Part shown: one piece after another, positions 20,084-29,192 of the stretch | Layout: each line of letters opens with the position of its first letter | Numbering within the stretch: position 1 is the first letter of the stretch | Assembly (NCBI GenBank): GCA_020633335.1 | Contig: JACKDU010000001.1 | Span: 1,137,582 to 1,201,581 of the forward strand | DNA length: 64,000 nt | Direction: 5' to 3' | From: Myxococcales bacterium | GTDB taxonomy: Bacteria > Myxococcota_A > Polyangia > Nannocystales > Nannocystaceae | Notes under the pieces: generated by a model | What the model was told of the DNA's origin: nothing | What the model saw: the letters and a program-made list of their open reading frames with translations, nothing else | Databases searched by the model: none | Position numbers and translations under genes: made by a program

Positions 20084-20884
20084 ATGTCGCGCTTCACTCG
20101 CGCCCTCGTCCGGCTGCCGGCTTCGACCTTCGCGCAGGGCCTCACCGAGGCCGGGCTCGGCCCGCCCGACCTCGAGCTCGCGCTCGCCCAGCACGCGGCC
20201 TACTGCGAGGCGCTCGCCAGCGCCGGCCTCGAGGTGATCCGCCTGCCGCCGGCGCCGGAATTCCCCGACTCGACCTTCGTCGAGGACGCCGCGATCCTGA
20301 CGCCGCGCGGGGCGATCCTCACCCGCCCCGGGGCGCCGAGCCGGGCCGGCGAGGTCGAGGGGATCGCCGCGGCCCTCAGCGCGCTCGGGGTCGACGCGCT
20401 CCGCCTCGAGGGCCCGGGGCACGTCGACGGCGGCGACGTCTGCGAGGCGGAGGGCGAGGTGCTCATCGGCCTCTCGAGCCGCACCGATCCGGCGGGCGCC
20501 GAGGCGCTCACGCGCGCGCTCGCGGGGCTCGGCATGCCGGCGACGACGATCGACGTCCGCGGCCGCGGCCCCGCGCTCCTCCACCTCAAGACCGGGCTCG
20601 CCTACGTCGGCGAGGGGCGTGTGGTGGTCGTCCAGGAGCTCGCGGACGAGCCCGCGCTCGCGGCCTACGAGCGGATCGTCGTCGGGCCCGCGGAGGCCCA
20701 CGCCGCGAACTGCGTCCGCGTCGGCGATCGCGTGCTGATGCCGACGGGCGCGCCGCGCCTGGTCGACGCGCTGATCGCCCTCGGGCTCGCGGTCCAGCTC
20801 CTCGAGATCTCGGAGTTTCGCAAGATGGACGGCGGCCTCTCGTGCCTCTCGCTGCGCTGGCCGGAGGGGCTCGCGGGCGGCTGA
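20084..20884 (+). CDS. ddaH: N(G),N(G)-dimethylarginine dimethylaminohydrolase
   Basis: A 266-residue amidinotransferase-fold enzyme. Motifs match DDAH: FPDSTFVEDAA (residues 60-70, substrate carboxylate/guanidine contacts), GHVDGGDVC (112-120), catalytic His167 in LHLKTG, and nucleophile Cys254 in GGLSCLSLR near the C-terminus. It would hydrolyse asymmetric dimethylarginine to citrulline plus dimethylamine. In eukaryotes this relieves inhibition of NO synthase; in bacteria the role is less clear and may be arginine salvage. An arginine deiminase-like relative is possible, but the length (about 255-285 in DDAH) and motifs favour DDAH. It is divergent from the GAF-sigma54 activator, so co-regulation is possible. 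Confidence 0.9.
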   Translation: MSRFTRALVRLPASTFAQGLTEAGLGPPDLELALAQHAAYCEALASAGLEVIRLPPAPEFPDSTFVEDAAILTPRGAILTRPGAPSRAGEVEGIAAALSALGVDALRLEGPGHVDGGDVCEAEGEVLIGLSSRTDPAGAEALTRALAGLGMPATTIDVRGRGPALLHLKTGLAYVGEGRVVVVQELADEPALAAYERIVVGPAEAHAANCVRVGDRVLMPTGAPRLVDALIALGLAVQLLEISEFRKMDGGLSCLSLRWPEGLAGG

Positions 20885-21105
20885 GCGGGGGCTCGCGGGC
20901 GCGCGGGCCTGCGCGCGTTCGCTCACCGCGGCGTCGACGGAGCGCGTGGACCTCTGCATGTACATCTTCGCGCGTACCCGCGGAGAACGTGAATTTCGCG
21001 GCGATCGGGTCGATTTGACCGCGCGCGGCCACGCACGCCCCGGCTCTTTGACAAGGCGCCCGCCCCTGCCGCAGATTGCCGGCGAGGATCGTAGGACTTC
21101 AGCCG

Positions 21106-21414
21106 ATGCAAGACGCGAACGTCGAGCCCTTCCTGCAGGTCACCGCGCCCGACGGTGAGACCAGCCGCGAGGTCGCCCTCGTCGGCGACGCGATGACCAT
21201 CGGGCGCTCGCCCAAGGTCGAGGTCGTCCTCGATCTCGAGGCGGTCTCGCGCCGCCACGCCCAGCTCAGCCGCGACGACCAGGGCTGGTGGGTCGAGGAC
21301 CTCGGCTCGGTCAACGGCACCTTCCTCAACGGGCAGAAGCTCGACGGCCGCCACCTCCTGGCGATCGGCGACCGGATCGAGATCGAGGGGTTCGCCCTCC
21401 TCTACCGGATCTAG
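21106..21414 (+). CDS. FHA domain protein
   Basis: A 102-residue protein that is essentially one forkhead-associated domain. The phosphothreonine-binding residues are visible: GRSPKVEVVLD, then VSRRHAQLS and DLGSVNGTFLNG. ATG 21106 is preferred; a TTG ten codons upstream is open. It likely reads a Thr-phosphorylated partner made by one of the Ser/Thr kinases common in this genome type. It is 11 nt from the alpha/beta hydrolase gene downstream, so the two are probably co-transcribed. Confidence 0.9.
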   Translation: MQDANVEPFLQVTAPDGETSREVALVGDAMTIGRSPKVEVVLDLEAVSRRHAQLSRDDQGWWVEDLGSVNGTFLNGQKLDGRHLLAIGDRIEIEGFALLYRI

Positions 21415-21425
21415 CGCGGCGACGG

Positions 21426-22304
<879 letters not shown>

Positions 22305-22353
22305 GCGTTTTTGGCTGGAGCGCGCGCGCGCGCCTGATCTAGGCTGGCGGCCG

Positions 22354-23247
22354 ATGACCTCGCGCTCGCTCCTCCGTCGCCGCTCGCTCGCCCTCCTCAC
22401 CGCCCTGGCGCTCGCGGGCTGTCGCCCGGGCGCGGGCGAGACCGCGGCGCCGACCGACAAGGAGGCGCCGGCGGCCGAGTGCCCGTCGCGGATCGGCCTC
22501 GGCGCGACCGTCTGGAACATGACGGCCGCCGAGTACCGGGCGGCGACGATCCAGGCCTACGCGCTCGCGCGGGCGGAGCTCGAGCGCGGGCTCGCGGACG
22601 GCCTCCGCAACGCCGCGCCCGAGCAGCAGGGCGACGTCCGCGATCTGCCGCCGGCGGTGATCCTCGACGTCGACGAGACCGTCCTCGACAACTCGCCCTA
22701 CCAGGGCTGGCTCGCCCAGGAGGGCCGCCGCTTCGAGCCCGCGACCTGGTCGGCGTGGGTCGAGGCCCGACAGGCGCGGGCGATCGCCGGCGCGGTCGAG
22801 TTCACGAGGTACGCGGCGTCGAAGGGGGTCACCGTCTTCTACGTGTCGAACCGCGACGTCAGCGGTGAGGCGGCGACCCGGGCGAACCTCGAGGCGCTCG
22901 GCTTCCCGATCAATCCGGACGTCGACACCGTCCTGCTGAAGAACGAGAAGCCCGATTGGGGCTCGGCGAAGGGGACGCGGCGGGCGGCGGTCGCCGCCGG
23001 TTACCGGATCGTCATGCTCGTCGGCGACGCGCTCGGCGACTTCACCGACTCCTACAAGGGGACGATCGACGAGCGGGCGGCGGTGGTCGAGCAGGCGGGC
23101 GACGCCTGGGGGAGCCGCTGGATCCTGATCCCCAACCCGATGTACGGCGCCTGGGAGGACGCGGCCGCCGGCGGGTCCGCGGAGACGCCGGCCGCCCACG
23201 AGGCGGCGCTCCTCAAGGCCGCGGCCGCCTGGGGCGGGCCCAACTGA
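22354..23247 (+). CDS. HAD-superfamily acid phosphatase lipoprotein, e(P4)-like
   Basis: A 297-residue lipoprotein: Arg-rich n-region, hydrophobic core and lipobox LAGC (Cys23). The mature part is a HAD phosphatase of the class C / e(P4) lipoprotein type. The nucleophile motif ILDVDETVLDN (Asp105 nucleophile, Asp107 acid/base) is intact, with motif II in FYVSNRD, motif III Lys in LKNEKPDWGSAKG and motif IV in VGDALGDFTD. It would dephosphorylate nucleotides or other phosphomonoesters at the cell envelope, as e(P4) does for NAD/NMN in Haemophilus. It lies 49 nt after the hydrolase gene. Confidence 0.93.
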   Translation: MTSRSLLRRRSLALLTALALAGCRPGAGETAAPTDKEAPAAECPSRIGLGATVWNMTAAEYRAATIQAYALARAELERGLADGLRNAAPEQQGDVRDLPPAVILDVDETVLDNSPYQGWLAQEGRRFEPATWSAWVEARQARAIAGAVEFTRYAASKGVTVFYVSNRDVSGEAATRANLEALGFPINPDVDTVLLKNEKPDWGSAKGTRRAAVAAGYRIVMLVGDALGDFTDSYKGTIDERAAVVEQAGDAWGSRWILIPNPMYGAWEDAAAGGSAETPAAHEAALLKAAAAWGGPN

Positions 23248-23307
23248 CGTCTGCGAAGGCCTGCGAAGGTGGATGCGCGGGGGCGCGCGCTGTGCTACTC
23301 GGCGGAC

Positions 23308-23568
23308 ATGTCCGAGAAACCAGCCAAGGCCAAGCCGAGCGTCGCCCAGATCCTCTTCGCCTACATCGCCATCGGCACCGGCCTGATGGCGTTCTTCCAA
23401 GCCGGCATGCGCGGTCACAGCGCCGGCTGGGAGGAGATGGCGCTCTACTCCGGACCGGCGATCGTCTGCGGGCTCATCGCCGTGGCGATCCGGCGCAACC
23501 GCCTCGGGATCTCCGCCCTGATCTGCGGGGTGGTCCTCGGCGCGATCGGCTTCGTCCTCGGCGCCTGA
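23308..23568 (+). CDS. Small two-to-three-helix membrane protein
   Basis: An 86-residue protein with a short Lys-rich N-terminus (MSEKPAKAKPS) and hydrophobic segments at about 12-30 (ILFAYIAIGTGLMAFFQAG), 42-58 (LYSGPAIVCGLIAVAI) and 66-84 (ISALICGVVLGAIGFVLG). I do not recognise a family; function unknown. ATG 23308 is chosen because the preceding codons are GC-rich noncoding in character. Confidence 0.72.
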   Translation: MSEKPAKAKPSVAQILFAYIAIGTGLMAFFQAGMRGHSAGWEEMALYSGPAIVCGLIAVAIRRNRLGISALICGVVLGAIGFVLGA

Positions 23569-23587
23569 GTCGCGGCCGCGCGGCGCG

Positions 23588-23623
23588 CCCGGGTGCGCGC
23601 CCGGGTGCGCGTCCTGGTGCGCG
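23588..23623. repeat. 12-bp tandem repeat, three copies
   Basis: Two exact copies of CCCGGGTGCGCG and one variant (TCCTGGTGCGCG) lie between the small membrane protein and the M50 protease. No function is evident. Confidence 0.7.
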
Positions 23624-23673
23624 CAGGGGCCCCCGGTTGACCGCCGCCGATCCGGGACCAAGCTTTGACCATC

Positions 23674-24615
23674 ATGAACGGCTGGTCCTGGAGCATCGGG
23701 CGCTTCTTCGGCATCGACACGCGCGTCCACGCGACCTTCCTCCTCCTGGTCGGGTGGGCGGCGTTCTCGGCGATCGAGCAGGGTGGCACCGCCTTCGCGG
23801 CGCTCCTCTCGATCGCCTTCCTCCTCGCGGTCTTCGCGTCGGTCCTCCTCCATGAGCTCGGCCACGCCCTGACGGGGCGGCTCTACGGGATCGAGACCCG
23901 CAAGATCACGCTCTCGCCGCTCGGCGGCCTCGCCCAGCTCGAGGCCGGCATGCTGCCGCCGCGGGCCGAGCTCTGGGTCGCCCTCGCCGGCCCCCTGGTC
24001 TCGTTCCTCCTCGCCGGCGTCTTCTTCACCCTGGCGGCGCTGACCGGCGAGTGGAGCCCCTCCTCGTTCGTCGGCGGGCTCGGCTGGGCGAACCTGATGA
24101 TCGCCGCCTTCAACATGCTGCCGGCGTTCCCGATGGACGGCGGCCGGGTCCTGCGGGCCGGCCTCGCCGGTCGGATCGGCTACCGCCGGGCGACTGAGAT
24201 CGCCGCCCGCGTCGGCAAGATCGCGGCGATCGGCATGATGATCCTCGGCCTCTTCACCCGGCCCCTCCTCCTGATGATCGGCGTCTTCGTCTACCTCGCG
24301 GCCTCGGCCGAGGCGAGCCAGGTGCGGCGCTTCTTCGCCTTCGGCGGCGGCGGCGGTGGTGGCGGTCGCCGGGTCCGGCGGACGCCGCGGGGGCGCGGCG
24401 AGTCCACGTGGTACGAGCGCTGGCGCGGCCGGGCGAGCGCTCCGCGGCGGACCGACACCCAGCGGATCGTCGACCCCGGGCCGCCCGCGGGGCGCTGGTC
24501 GGAGGACGACGACGAGGTGATCGATCCGCGGGTGGTCTACGTCCGGCCGCGGGGTCGCGGCGGCGATCCCTTCGCCGGCGGGCGGCGGGTTCGGGTCTAC
24601 CTCGACCTCCACTAG
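23674..24615 (+). CDS. M50-family site-2-type membrane metalloprotease
   Basis: A 313-residue polytopic protein. The zinc motif HELGH is at residues 60-64 inside a hydrophobic segment, and the third ligand lies in the second conserved block NMLPAFPMDGGR (Asp155). GPLVSFLLAG and several further TM segments complete the M50B fold. These proteases cut substrates within the membrane, often releasing anti-sigma factors. There is no PDZ or CBS domain. Instead the C-terminal 95 residues are a Gly/Arg-rich, then acidic, apparently disordered tail (GGGGGGGG, WSEDDDEVID). ATG 23674 is used; a TTG three codons upstream is open. Substrate unknown. Confidence 0.9.
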   Translation: MNGWSWSIGRFFGIDTRVHATFLLLVGWAAFSAIEQGGTAFAALLSIAFLLAVFASVLLHELGHALTGRLYGIETRKITLSPLGGLAQLEAGMLPPRAELWVALAGPLVSFLLAGVFFTLAALTGEWSPSSFVGGLGWANLMIAAFNMLPAFPMDGGRVLRAGLAGRIGYRRATEIAARVGKIAAIGMMILGLFTRPLLLMIGVFVYLAASAEASQVRRFFAFGGGGGGGGRRVRRTPRGRGESTWYERWRGRASAPRRTDTQRIVDPGPPAGRWSEDDDEVIDPRVVYVRPRGRGGDPFAGGRRVRVYLDLH

Positions 24616-24952
24616 CGGGCGGCGAGCGCGAGGCGAGGGCGGCGGGTCTCGGACCTGGCGCCCTCGCGCGTTGGTTGGGTTGGACGTGATCGGCGTGAGC
24701 GCGCGGACCGAGAGATCATGAGGTCCGCGCGCGGGCGATCGCCGGAGGCCGATTCGCGCCGGATACGATTTGCGCGCGCGTCCCCGCGACGGCCGTCGCC
24801 GCGCGGCGAAGCTCGGCGCCGCTCGGCGGCCGCGTCAACATTGTTCCGCCGGGTCCCTCGTCGGCGTGTCCGGCGGCGCGCGGCCCCGCGGCCGGTGGCG
24901 CTGGCGCTTGCGCGGCGGCCCTCGCTGGCAGAGTCTCGAGGAGGAGGGGGCG
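24616..24952. other. 337-bp intergenic region
   Basis: This stretch lies between the M50 protease and the ankyrin protein. It holds a strong 11-bp inverted repeat (listed separately). A purine-rich ribosome binding site (GAGGAGGAGGGG) sits just before ATG 24953. No supported coding frame is visible. Confidence 0.6.
24699..24732. terminator. 11-bp perfect GC-rich hairpin
   Basis: Arms GCGCGCGGACC and GGTCCGCGCGC are perfectly complementary around a 12-nt loop. It lies 84 bp after the M50 protease stop. There is no T-run, so it could be a terminator-like stem or a protein-binding palindrome. Confidence 0.6.
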
Positions 24953-25303
24953 ATGGCGGAGACGGATCCTGCAGCGACGGCCGCGGCGTGGTTCGACGCG
25001 GCCTGCCGGCTCGACGGCGCGGCGCTCCGCCGCCTGATCGACGCGGGCGTCGACGTCAACCTCCGCGACGCCCACGGCCAGACCGCGCTCTTCCACGCGG
25101 TCGCGCCCTTCGGCGGCAACCTCCGGGTCGTCAAGCTCCTGGTCGACGCCGGGGCCGCGCTCGACGTGATCAACGACCACGGCGAGGACGTGATCACGGC
25201 GGGCTTCGCCGGCGTGACCGCGGCCCTCGAGCACGCGTCGATGCGGGCGATCGAGGCCTTCCTCCTCGAGGCTGGCTTTGACCCGGCGCTCCGTCGGCGC
25301 TAG
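24953..25303 (+). CDS. Small ankyrin-repeat protein
   Basis: A 116-residue protein with about two ankyrin repeats: ALRRLIDAGVDVNLRDAHGQTALFHAV, then VVKLLVDAGAALDVINDHGEDVI. The repeat consensus (DxxGxTALxxA, LLxxGAdvn) is clear. It probably mediates a protein contact; the partner is unknown. Its TAG shares the palindromic CTAG at 25300-25303 with the stop of the MATE gene on the opposite strand. Confidence 0.85.
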   Translation: MAETDPAATAAAWFDAACRLDGAALRRLIDAGVDVNLRDAHGQTALFHAVAPFGGNLRVVKLLVDAGAALDVINDHGEDVITAGFAGVTAALEHASMRAIEAFLLEAGFDPALRRR

Positions 25304-26685
25304 GCGCCGACGCGCGGCGCCAGCGAGGCCGGCCCGCGCCGCCGGATCCAGAGGACGAGGAGCGCGGCGATCACCCCGAGCGCGAGCGTGAGCCCCCACC
25401 AGAGCCCGCTGACCCCGAGGTCCTGTCCGAAGGGGAAGGCGAGCCAGATCGCCAGCGGGAGGCCGAGGACGTAGTAGCCGACGAGGTTGAAGACGGCCGC
25501 CGGGCGGGTGCGGCCCATCCCCCGGAGGATCCCGCCGCCGACCACCTGGAGGCCGTCGAAGAGCTGGAAGGCGGCGGCGACCGGGAGGAGGCCGGCGGCC
25601 AGGGCGATCACCGCGGCGTCGTCGCTGTAGGCGTCAGGGAGGAGGTCGCGGAGGGCGATGAAGAGGACGGCGGCGACCGCCATCACCCCCGCGCCGATCC
25701 CGAGGGCGACGCCGGCGGCCCGCTGGGCGTCGTCGTAGCGGCCGGCGCCGAGGAGGTTGCCGACCCGGGTGACCGCCGCCATCGACACCCCGAGCGGGAC
25801 GTTGAAGGAGAGCGACGCGAGGTTGAGGACGATCGTGTGGGCGGCGAGCGGGACCTCGCCGAGGCGGCCGGCGAGGAGCGCCGCCGCCTGGAAGGCCCAC
25901 ATCTCGAGGCCGAGGTGGAGGCCGACCGGGAGGCCGAAGGCGAGGATCTCCGCGAGGCCGGCGGGGGCGAGGACCGCCCGGCTCCAGCGCGGCCAGGCGC
26001 CGCGGTGGAGCCCGAGCGCCCGGATCGCGGTCGCCAGGCCGAAGAAGAGCGCGTAGCGGGTGAAGGCCGTCGCCGCGGCCGCGCCCTCGAGGCCGTAGCC
26101 CGGGAGGCCGAGGCCGCCGAAGATCAGGAGGCGGTTGCCGGCGAGGTTGAGGAGGTTGGCCGCGAGGATCACCCACATCGCCGGCCGGACGACGCCGCGC
26201 CCCTGGAGGTACTGGCGGAGCGCGAAGAAGCCGAGGAAGGCGGGGATGCTCGGGATCTGGACGCCGACGTAGTCGCCGGCGAGGGCGGCGAGGGTCGGCG
26301 ACTGCCCGAAGAAGATGAGCGCGGGCTCGCAGAGCCACCAGAGGAGGCCGATCAGCGGCGAGAGGAGGAGCGCGAGGACGAGGCCGCGCTGGAGCGCGAG
26401 GCCGCTGCGCTCGCCGTCACCGGCGCCGTGGGCCTGGGTGACGATCGGATCGATCCCCAGCATCACGCCCATCCCGAGGACCAGGGTCCCGTAGATCCAG
26501 ACGTTGCCGAGGGCGGCGGCCGCGAGGGCGTCGACGCTGAGGTGGCCGACCATCAGGGTGTCGACGACCCCGAGGGCCATCGTCCCGACCTGGGTCACGA
26601 CGATCGGCAGCGCCAGGCGGAGGAGCGCCCGGAGCTCGACGGCGATCGAGAGCGCGCGCTCCCTGGCGTCGCGTTGCGGGTCCAT
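25300..26685 (-). CDS. MATE-family multidrug efflux transporter
   Basis: A 461-residue protein with about twelve hydrophobic segments. The first TM (LRLALPIVVTQVGTMALGVVDTLMVGHL) carries the MATE signature, and the second half repeats the pattern (LAEILAFGLPVGLHLGLEMWAFQAAALLAGRLG). Length and layout match NorM-type cation/drug antiporters. Substrates cannot be predicted. The start at ATG 26685 is 46 nt downstream of the recN stop on the same strand, so a shared transcript with recN is possible. The stop overlaps that of the convergent ankyrin gene. Confidence 0.92.
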   Translation of the reverse strand: MDPQRDARERALSIAVELRALLRLALPIVVTQVGTMALGVVDTLMVGHLSVDALAAAALGNVWIYGTLVLGMGVMLGIDPIVTQAHGAGDGERSGLALQRGLVLALLLSPLIGLLWWLCEPALIFFGQSPTLAALAGDYVGVQIPSIPAFLGFFALRQYLQGRGVVRPAMWVILAANLLNLAGNRLLIFGGLGLPGYGLEGAAAATAFTRYALFFGLATAIRALGLHRGAWPRWSRAVLAPAGLAEILAFGLPVGLHLGLEMWAFQAAALLAGRLGEVPLAAHTIVLNLASLSFNVPLGVSMAAVTRVGNLLGAGRYDDAQRAAGVALGIGAGVMAVAAVLFIALRDLLPDAYSDDAAVIALAAGLLPVAAAFQLFDGLQVVGGGILRGMGRTRPAAVFNLVGYYVLGLPLAIWLAFPFGQDLGVSGLWWGLTLALGVIAALLVLWIRRRGPASLAPRVGA

Positions 26686-26731
26686 CGGTGGTCACGTGCC
26701 GTGGTGTCGAGATGTTCCCGGGGACAGGTGA

Positions 26732-28606
26732 CTAGGACCCGCTGGTCGCGCGCGCGCGGCCGCGGCGCGCGGGGGCCTCGGCGGCCGCCTTGGCGCCCTT
26801 GGTCGCCTTGGCGGTCTTCTTGGTCGCCTTTGGGGTCGCGGTCGCCGACGTCTTGGCGGGGGTCTTCGCCGGCGCAGACTCGGTCGGCGCCTCCGCGGCC
26901 TTCGCTGGCGCCGCGGCCTCGCCGGGTCGCCGCGCCTCGGCGATGAGCTGGGCGGCGTGCTCGCGGGCGCTGGCGGTGACCCGGGCGCCGCCGAGCATCC
27001 GCGCGAGCTCCTCGACCCGCTCGGCCTCACTGAGCCGCTTGACCCGGGTGATCGTCCGCCCGCCCTCGGTGACCTTGTCGACCCGGAAGTGGGCGTCGGC
27101 GAAGGCGGCGATCTGCGGGAGGTGGGTGATGCAGAGGACCTGGCGCTGCCGCGAGGCCCGGTAGAGGCGGCGGCCGATCGCCTCGGCGACCGCTCCGCCG
27201 ACGCCGGCGTCGACCTCGTCGAAGACGTAGGTGGTCACGTGATCGCCGGTCGCCAGCACGCCCTTGAAGGCGAGGAGCACCCGCGAGAGCTCGCCGCCCG
27301 AGGCGACCCGGCTCAGCGACGCCGCCGGCTCGCCGGGGTTGGCGGTGAAGAGGAGCTCGACCCGGTTGCGGCCGCGGGGGCCGTGCTGATCCTCGGGGAG
27401 GGTGTCGACCCGGACCTCGAGGCGCGCGCTCCCGAGGTGGAGCGCCCGGAGCTCGCCCTCGATCTCGCGGGCGAGGCGCTCGCTCGCCGCCCGCCGGGCC
27501 TGGTCGAGGCGGCCCGCGAGCTCGCCTGCCGCGCGCCGGAGGCCGGCCTCCTGGGCCGCGAGCGCGGCCTGGCGATCGTCGGCGTTGTCGAGCTCGGCGA
27601 GCTCCTCGCGCATCGCCTCGGCCCGGGCCGCGAGCTCCTCGAGCTCCACCCCGTGCTTGCGCCGCAGCCCCTCGAGCTCGTGGAGGCGCTCGGCCGCCAG
27701 GTCGAGCTCGCCGGGCTCGATCTCGATCTCCTCGGCGAAGCGCGAGGCCGCCGACGCCGCCTCCTCGCAGGCGATCTGCGCGGTCGCGAGCTGCTCGGAG
27801 ATCTCGGCGAGGAGGCGCGACGAGCCCGGGCCCCGGCGGGCCTCCTCGACGAGGCCGGCGAGGCGGGCCGCGATCGCGTCGTCGGCCTCGTAGAGGACGT
27901 CGTGGGCCTGGCGGGCGAAGGAGACCCAGCGCTGGGCGTCGCGGAGGAGGGTGAGGCGATCGCGGAGCCCCTCGAGCTCGCCCGGCTGGGGGTCGATCCG
28001 CTCGAGCTCCTCGAGCTGGAAGCGGAGGTAGTCGGCCCGCGCGGCCCCCTCGGCGACCCGCCGCTCGAGATCGGCGAGCGCCCGCCGGCACCCCTGCCAG
28101 CGCTCGTAGGCCGCCGCGTGCTCGGCGACCAGGGGATCGAGGCCGGCGTAGGCGTCGAGGAGGTCGAGGTGGTGGCCGACGTTGGTCAGCGAGTGGTGCT
28201 CGTGCTGCGAGCAGATGTCGATGAGCTCCTCGCCGACCCGCTCGAGGGTCGCCTGGGTCGTGAGCGTCGACTGGATCGCCGAGCGCCCGCGCCCCGAGCG
28301 GCTGATCACCCGCTCGAGGATCAGCCCCTCGCGCCACGAGGGGTCGAGGTCGAGGTCGGCGAGGACCGGCTCGATCCGCCCCTGGGCGCCGGCGTCGACC
28401 TCGAATTGCCCCTCGACCCGGGCGGCGTCGGCCCCCTTGCGGACGAGATCGGCGCGGCCGCGCGCGCCCCGGAGGAGCATCAGCGCGTCGACGATGATCG
28501 ACTTGCCCGCGCCGGTCTCGCCGGTCAGGACGTTCATCCCGCGGCCGAGCTCGAGGGCGACGTCGTCGAGGAGCGCGAGGCCGCGGACGTGGAGATAGGC
28601 GAGCAC
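26732..28606 (-). CDS. recN: DNA repair protein RecN with Lys/Ala-rich tail
   Basis: RecN is an SMC-like ATPase of double-strand break repair. Walker A is TGETGAGKS (about residues 28-36). The central coiled coil is Glu/Arg-rich, and the ABC signature (LSRVASGGELSRVLLAF) and Walker B/D-loop (YVFDEVDAGVGG) are present. RecN is usually about 550-570 residues; this one has 624. The extra C-terminal part of about 65 residues is Ala/Lys/Pro/Thr-rich with AxKT/PKATKK-like units, resembling histone-H1-like tails, then an Arg-rich end. Such a tail may bind DNA. The start ATG 28606 yields the canonical N-terminus MLAYLHVRGLALL. Confidence 0.95.
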   Translation of the reverse strand: MLAYLHVRGLALLDDVALELGRGMNVLTGETGAGKSIIVDALMLLRGARGRADLVRKGADAARVEGQFEVDAGAQGRIEPVLADLDLDPSWREGLILERVISRSGRGRSAIQSTLTTQATLERVGEELIDICSQHEHHSLTNVGHHLDLLDAYAGLDPLVAEHAAAYERWQGCRRALADLERRVAEGAARADYLRFQLEELERIDPQPGELEGLRDRLTLLRDAQRWVSFARQAHDVLYEADDAIAARLAGLVEEARRGPGSSRLLAEISEQLATAQIACEEAASAASRFAEEIEIEPGELDLAAERLHELEGLRRKHGVELEELAARAEAMREELAELDNADDRQAALAAQEAGLRRAAGELAGRLDQARRAASERLAREIEGELRALHLGSARLEVRVDTLPEDQHGPRGRNRVELLFTANPGEPAASLSRVASGGELSRVLLAFKGVLATGDHVTTYVFDEVDAGVGGAVAEAIGRRLYRASRQRQVLCITHLPQIAAFADAHFRVDKVTEGGRTITRVKRLSEAERVEELARMLGGARVTASAREHAAQLIAEARRPGEAAAPAKAAEAPTESAPAKTPAKTSATATPKATKKTAKATKGAKAAAEAPARRGRARATSGS

Positions 28607-28691
28607 CGGCGGCTTCTAGCACAGGCATGCGCGCTTGCCGAGGTCGGACGCGCGGGCGCGCGCAGGCGGCCGCCAGGGCTCGCCGGCGAGC

Positions 28692-28997
28692 TCAGGCGAT
28701 CTGGGTGTAGCGGACGATCGCCGGCTCCGCGGCCAGCATGGTCCCGAGGGCGGCGAGCGCCTGGCCGACGTAGCCCGAGCCCATGTGGGCGTCGGCGGCG
28801 GCGGCGTTGGCCCAGGTCTCGTGGGTGACGAAGGCGGTCGGGTCGCCGTCGCACTGCAGGACGTCGAAGCGGACGTTGCCGGGGGCGGCCTTCGAGCTCT
28901 CGCTGAGGCGGGTCATCAGGTCGAGCATCGGCTCGACCTTGTCGGGCTGGACCTGGAGGCGGGCGATCACCTGGACGTGATGGTTGGTCGTGGACAT
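28692..28997 (-). CDS. Antibiotic biosynthesis monooxygenase-fold protein
   Basis: A 101-residue protein with the ABM/YgiN ferredoxin-like fold pattern: HHVQVIARLQVQPDKVEPM at the N-terminus, VRFDVLQCDGDPTAFVTHETWANAAAADAHM in the middle, and a C-terminal strand (AIVRYTQI). Relatives oxidise quinols or act on small aromatic or heme substrates without cofactors. Substrate unknown. It lies 85 nt upstream of recN on the same strand. ATG 28997 is the only sensible start. Confidence 0.88.
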   Translation of the reverse strand: MSTTNHHVQVIARLQVQPDKVEPMLDLMTRLSESSKAAPGNVRFDVLQCDGDPTAFVTHETWANAAAADAHMGSGYVGQALAALGTMLAAEPAIVRYTQIA

Positions 28998-29192
28998 GGC
29001 CGGAGGGTCCGGTCCGGGAGTCGGCGCGTCGATGGTCGATTTGATCGATCGCCGGCGGCCTGGCGTCGCGGCGATCTGCCGAGGTGATCACCGGTCGCCG
29101 GGCTCGTCGATCGGACCGGCGCCGGGGTTGATCATCCGGTGGATCGCCCGCGCCTTGCGCGGGCGCATCCGCGCGCGCTAGCGTCCGCGCCG

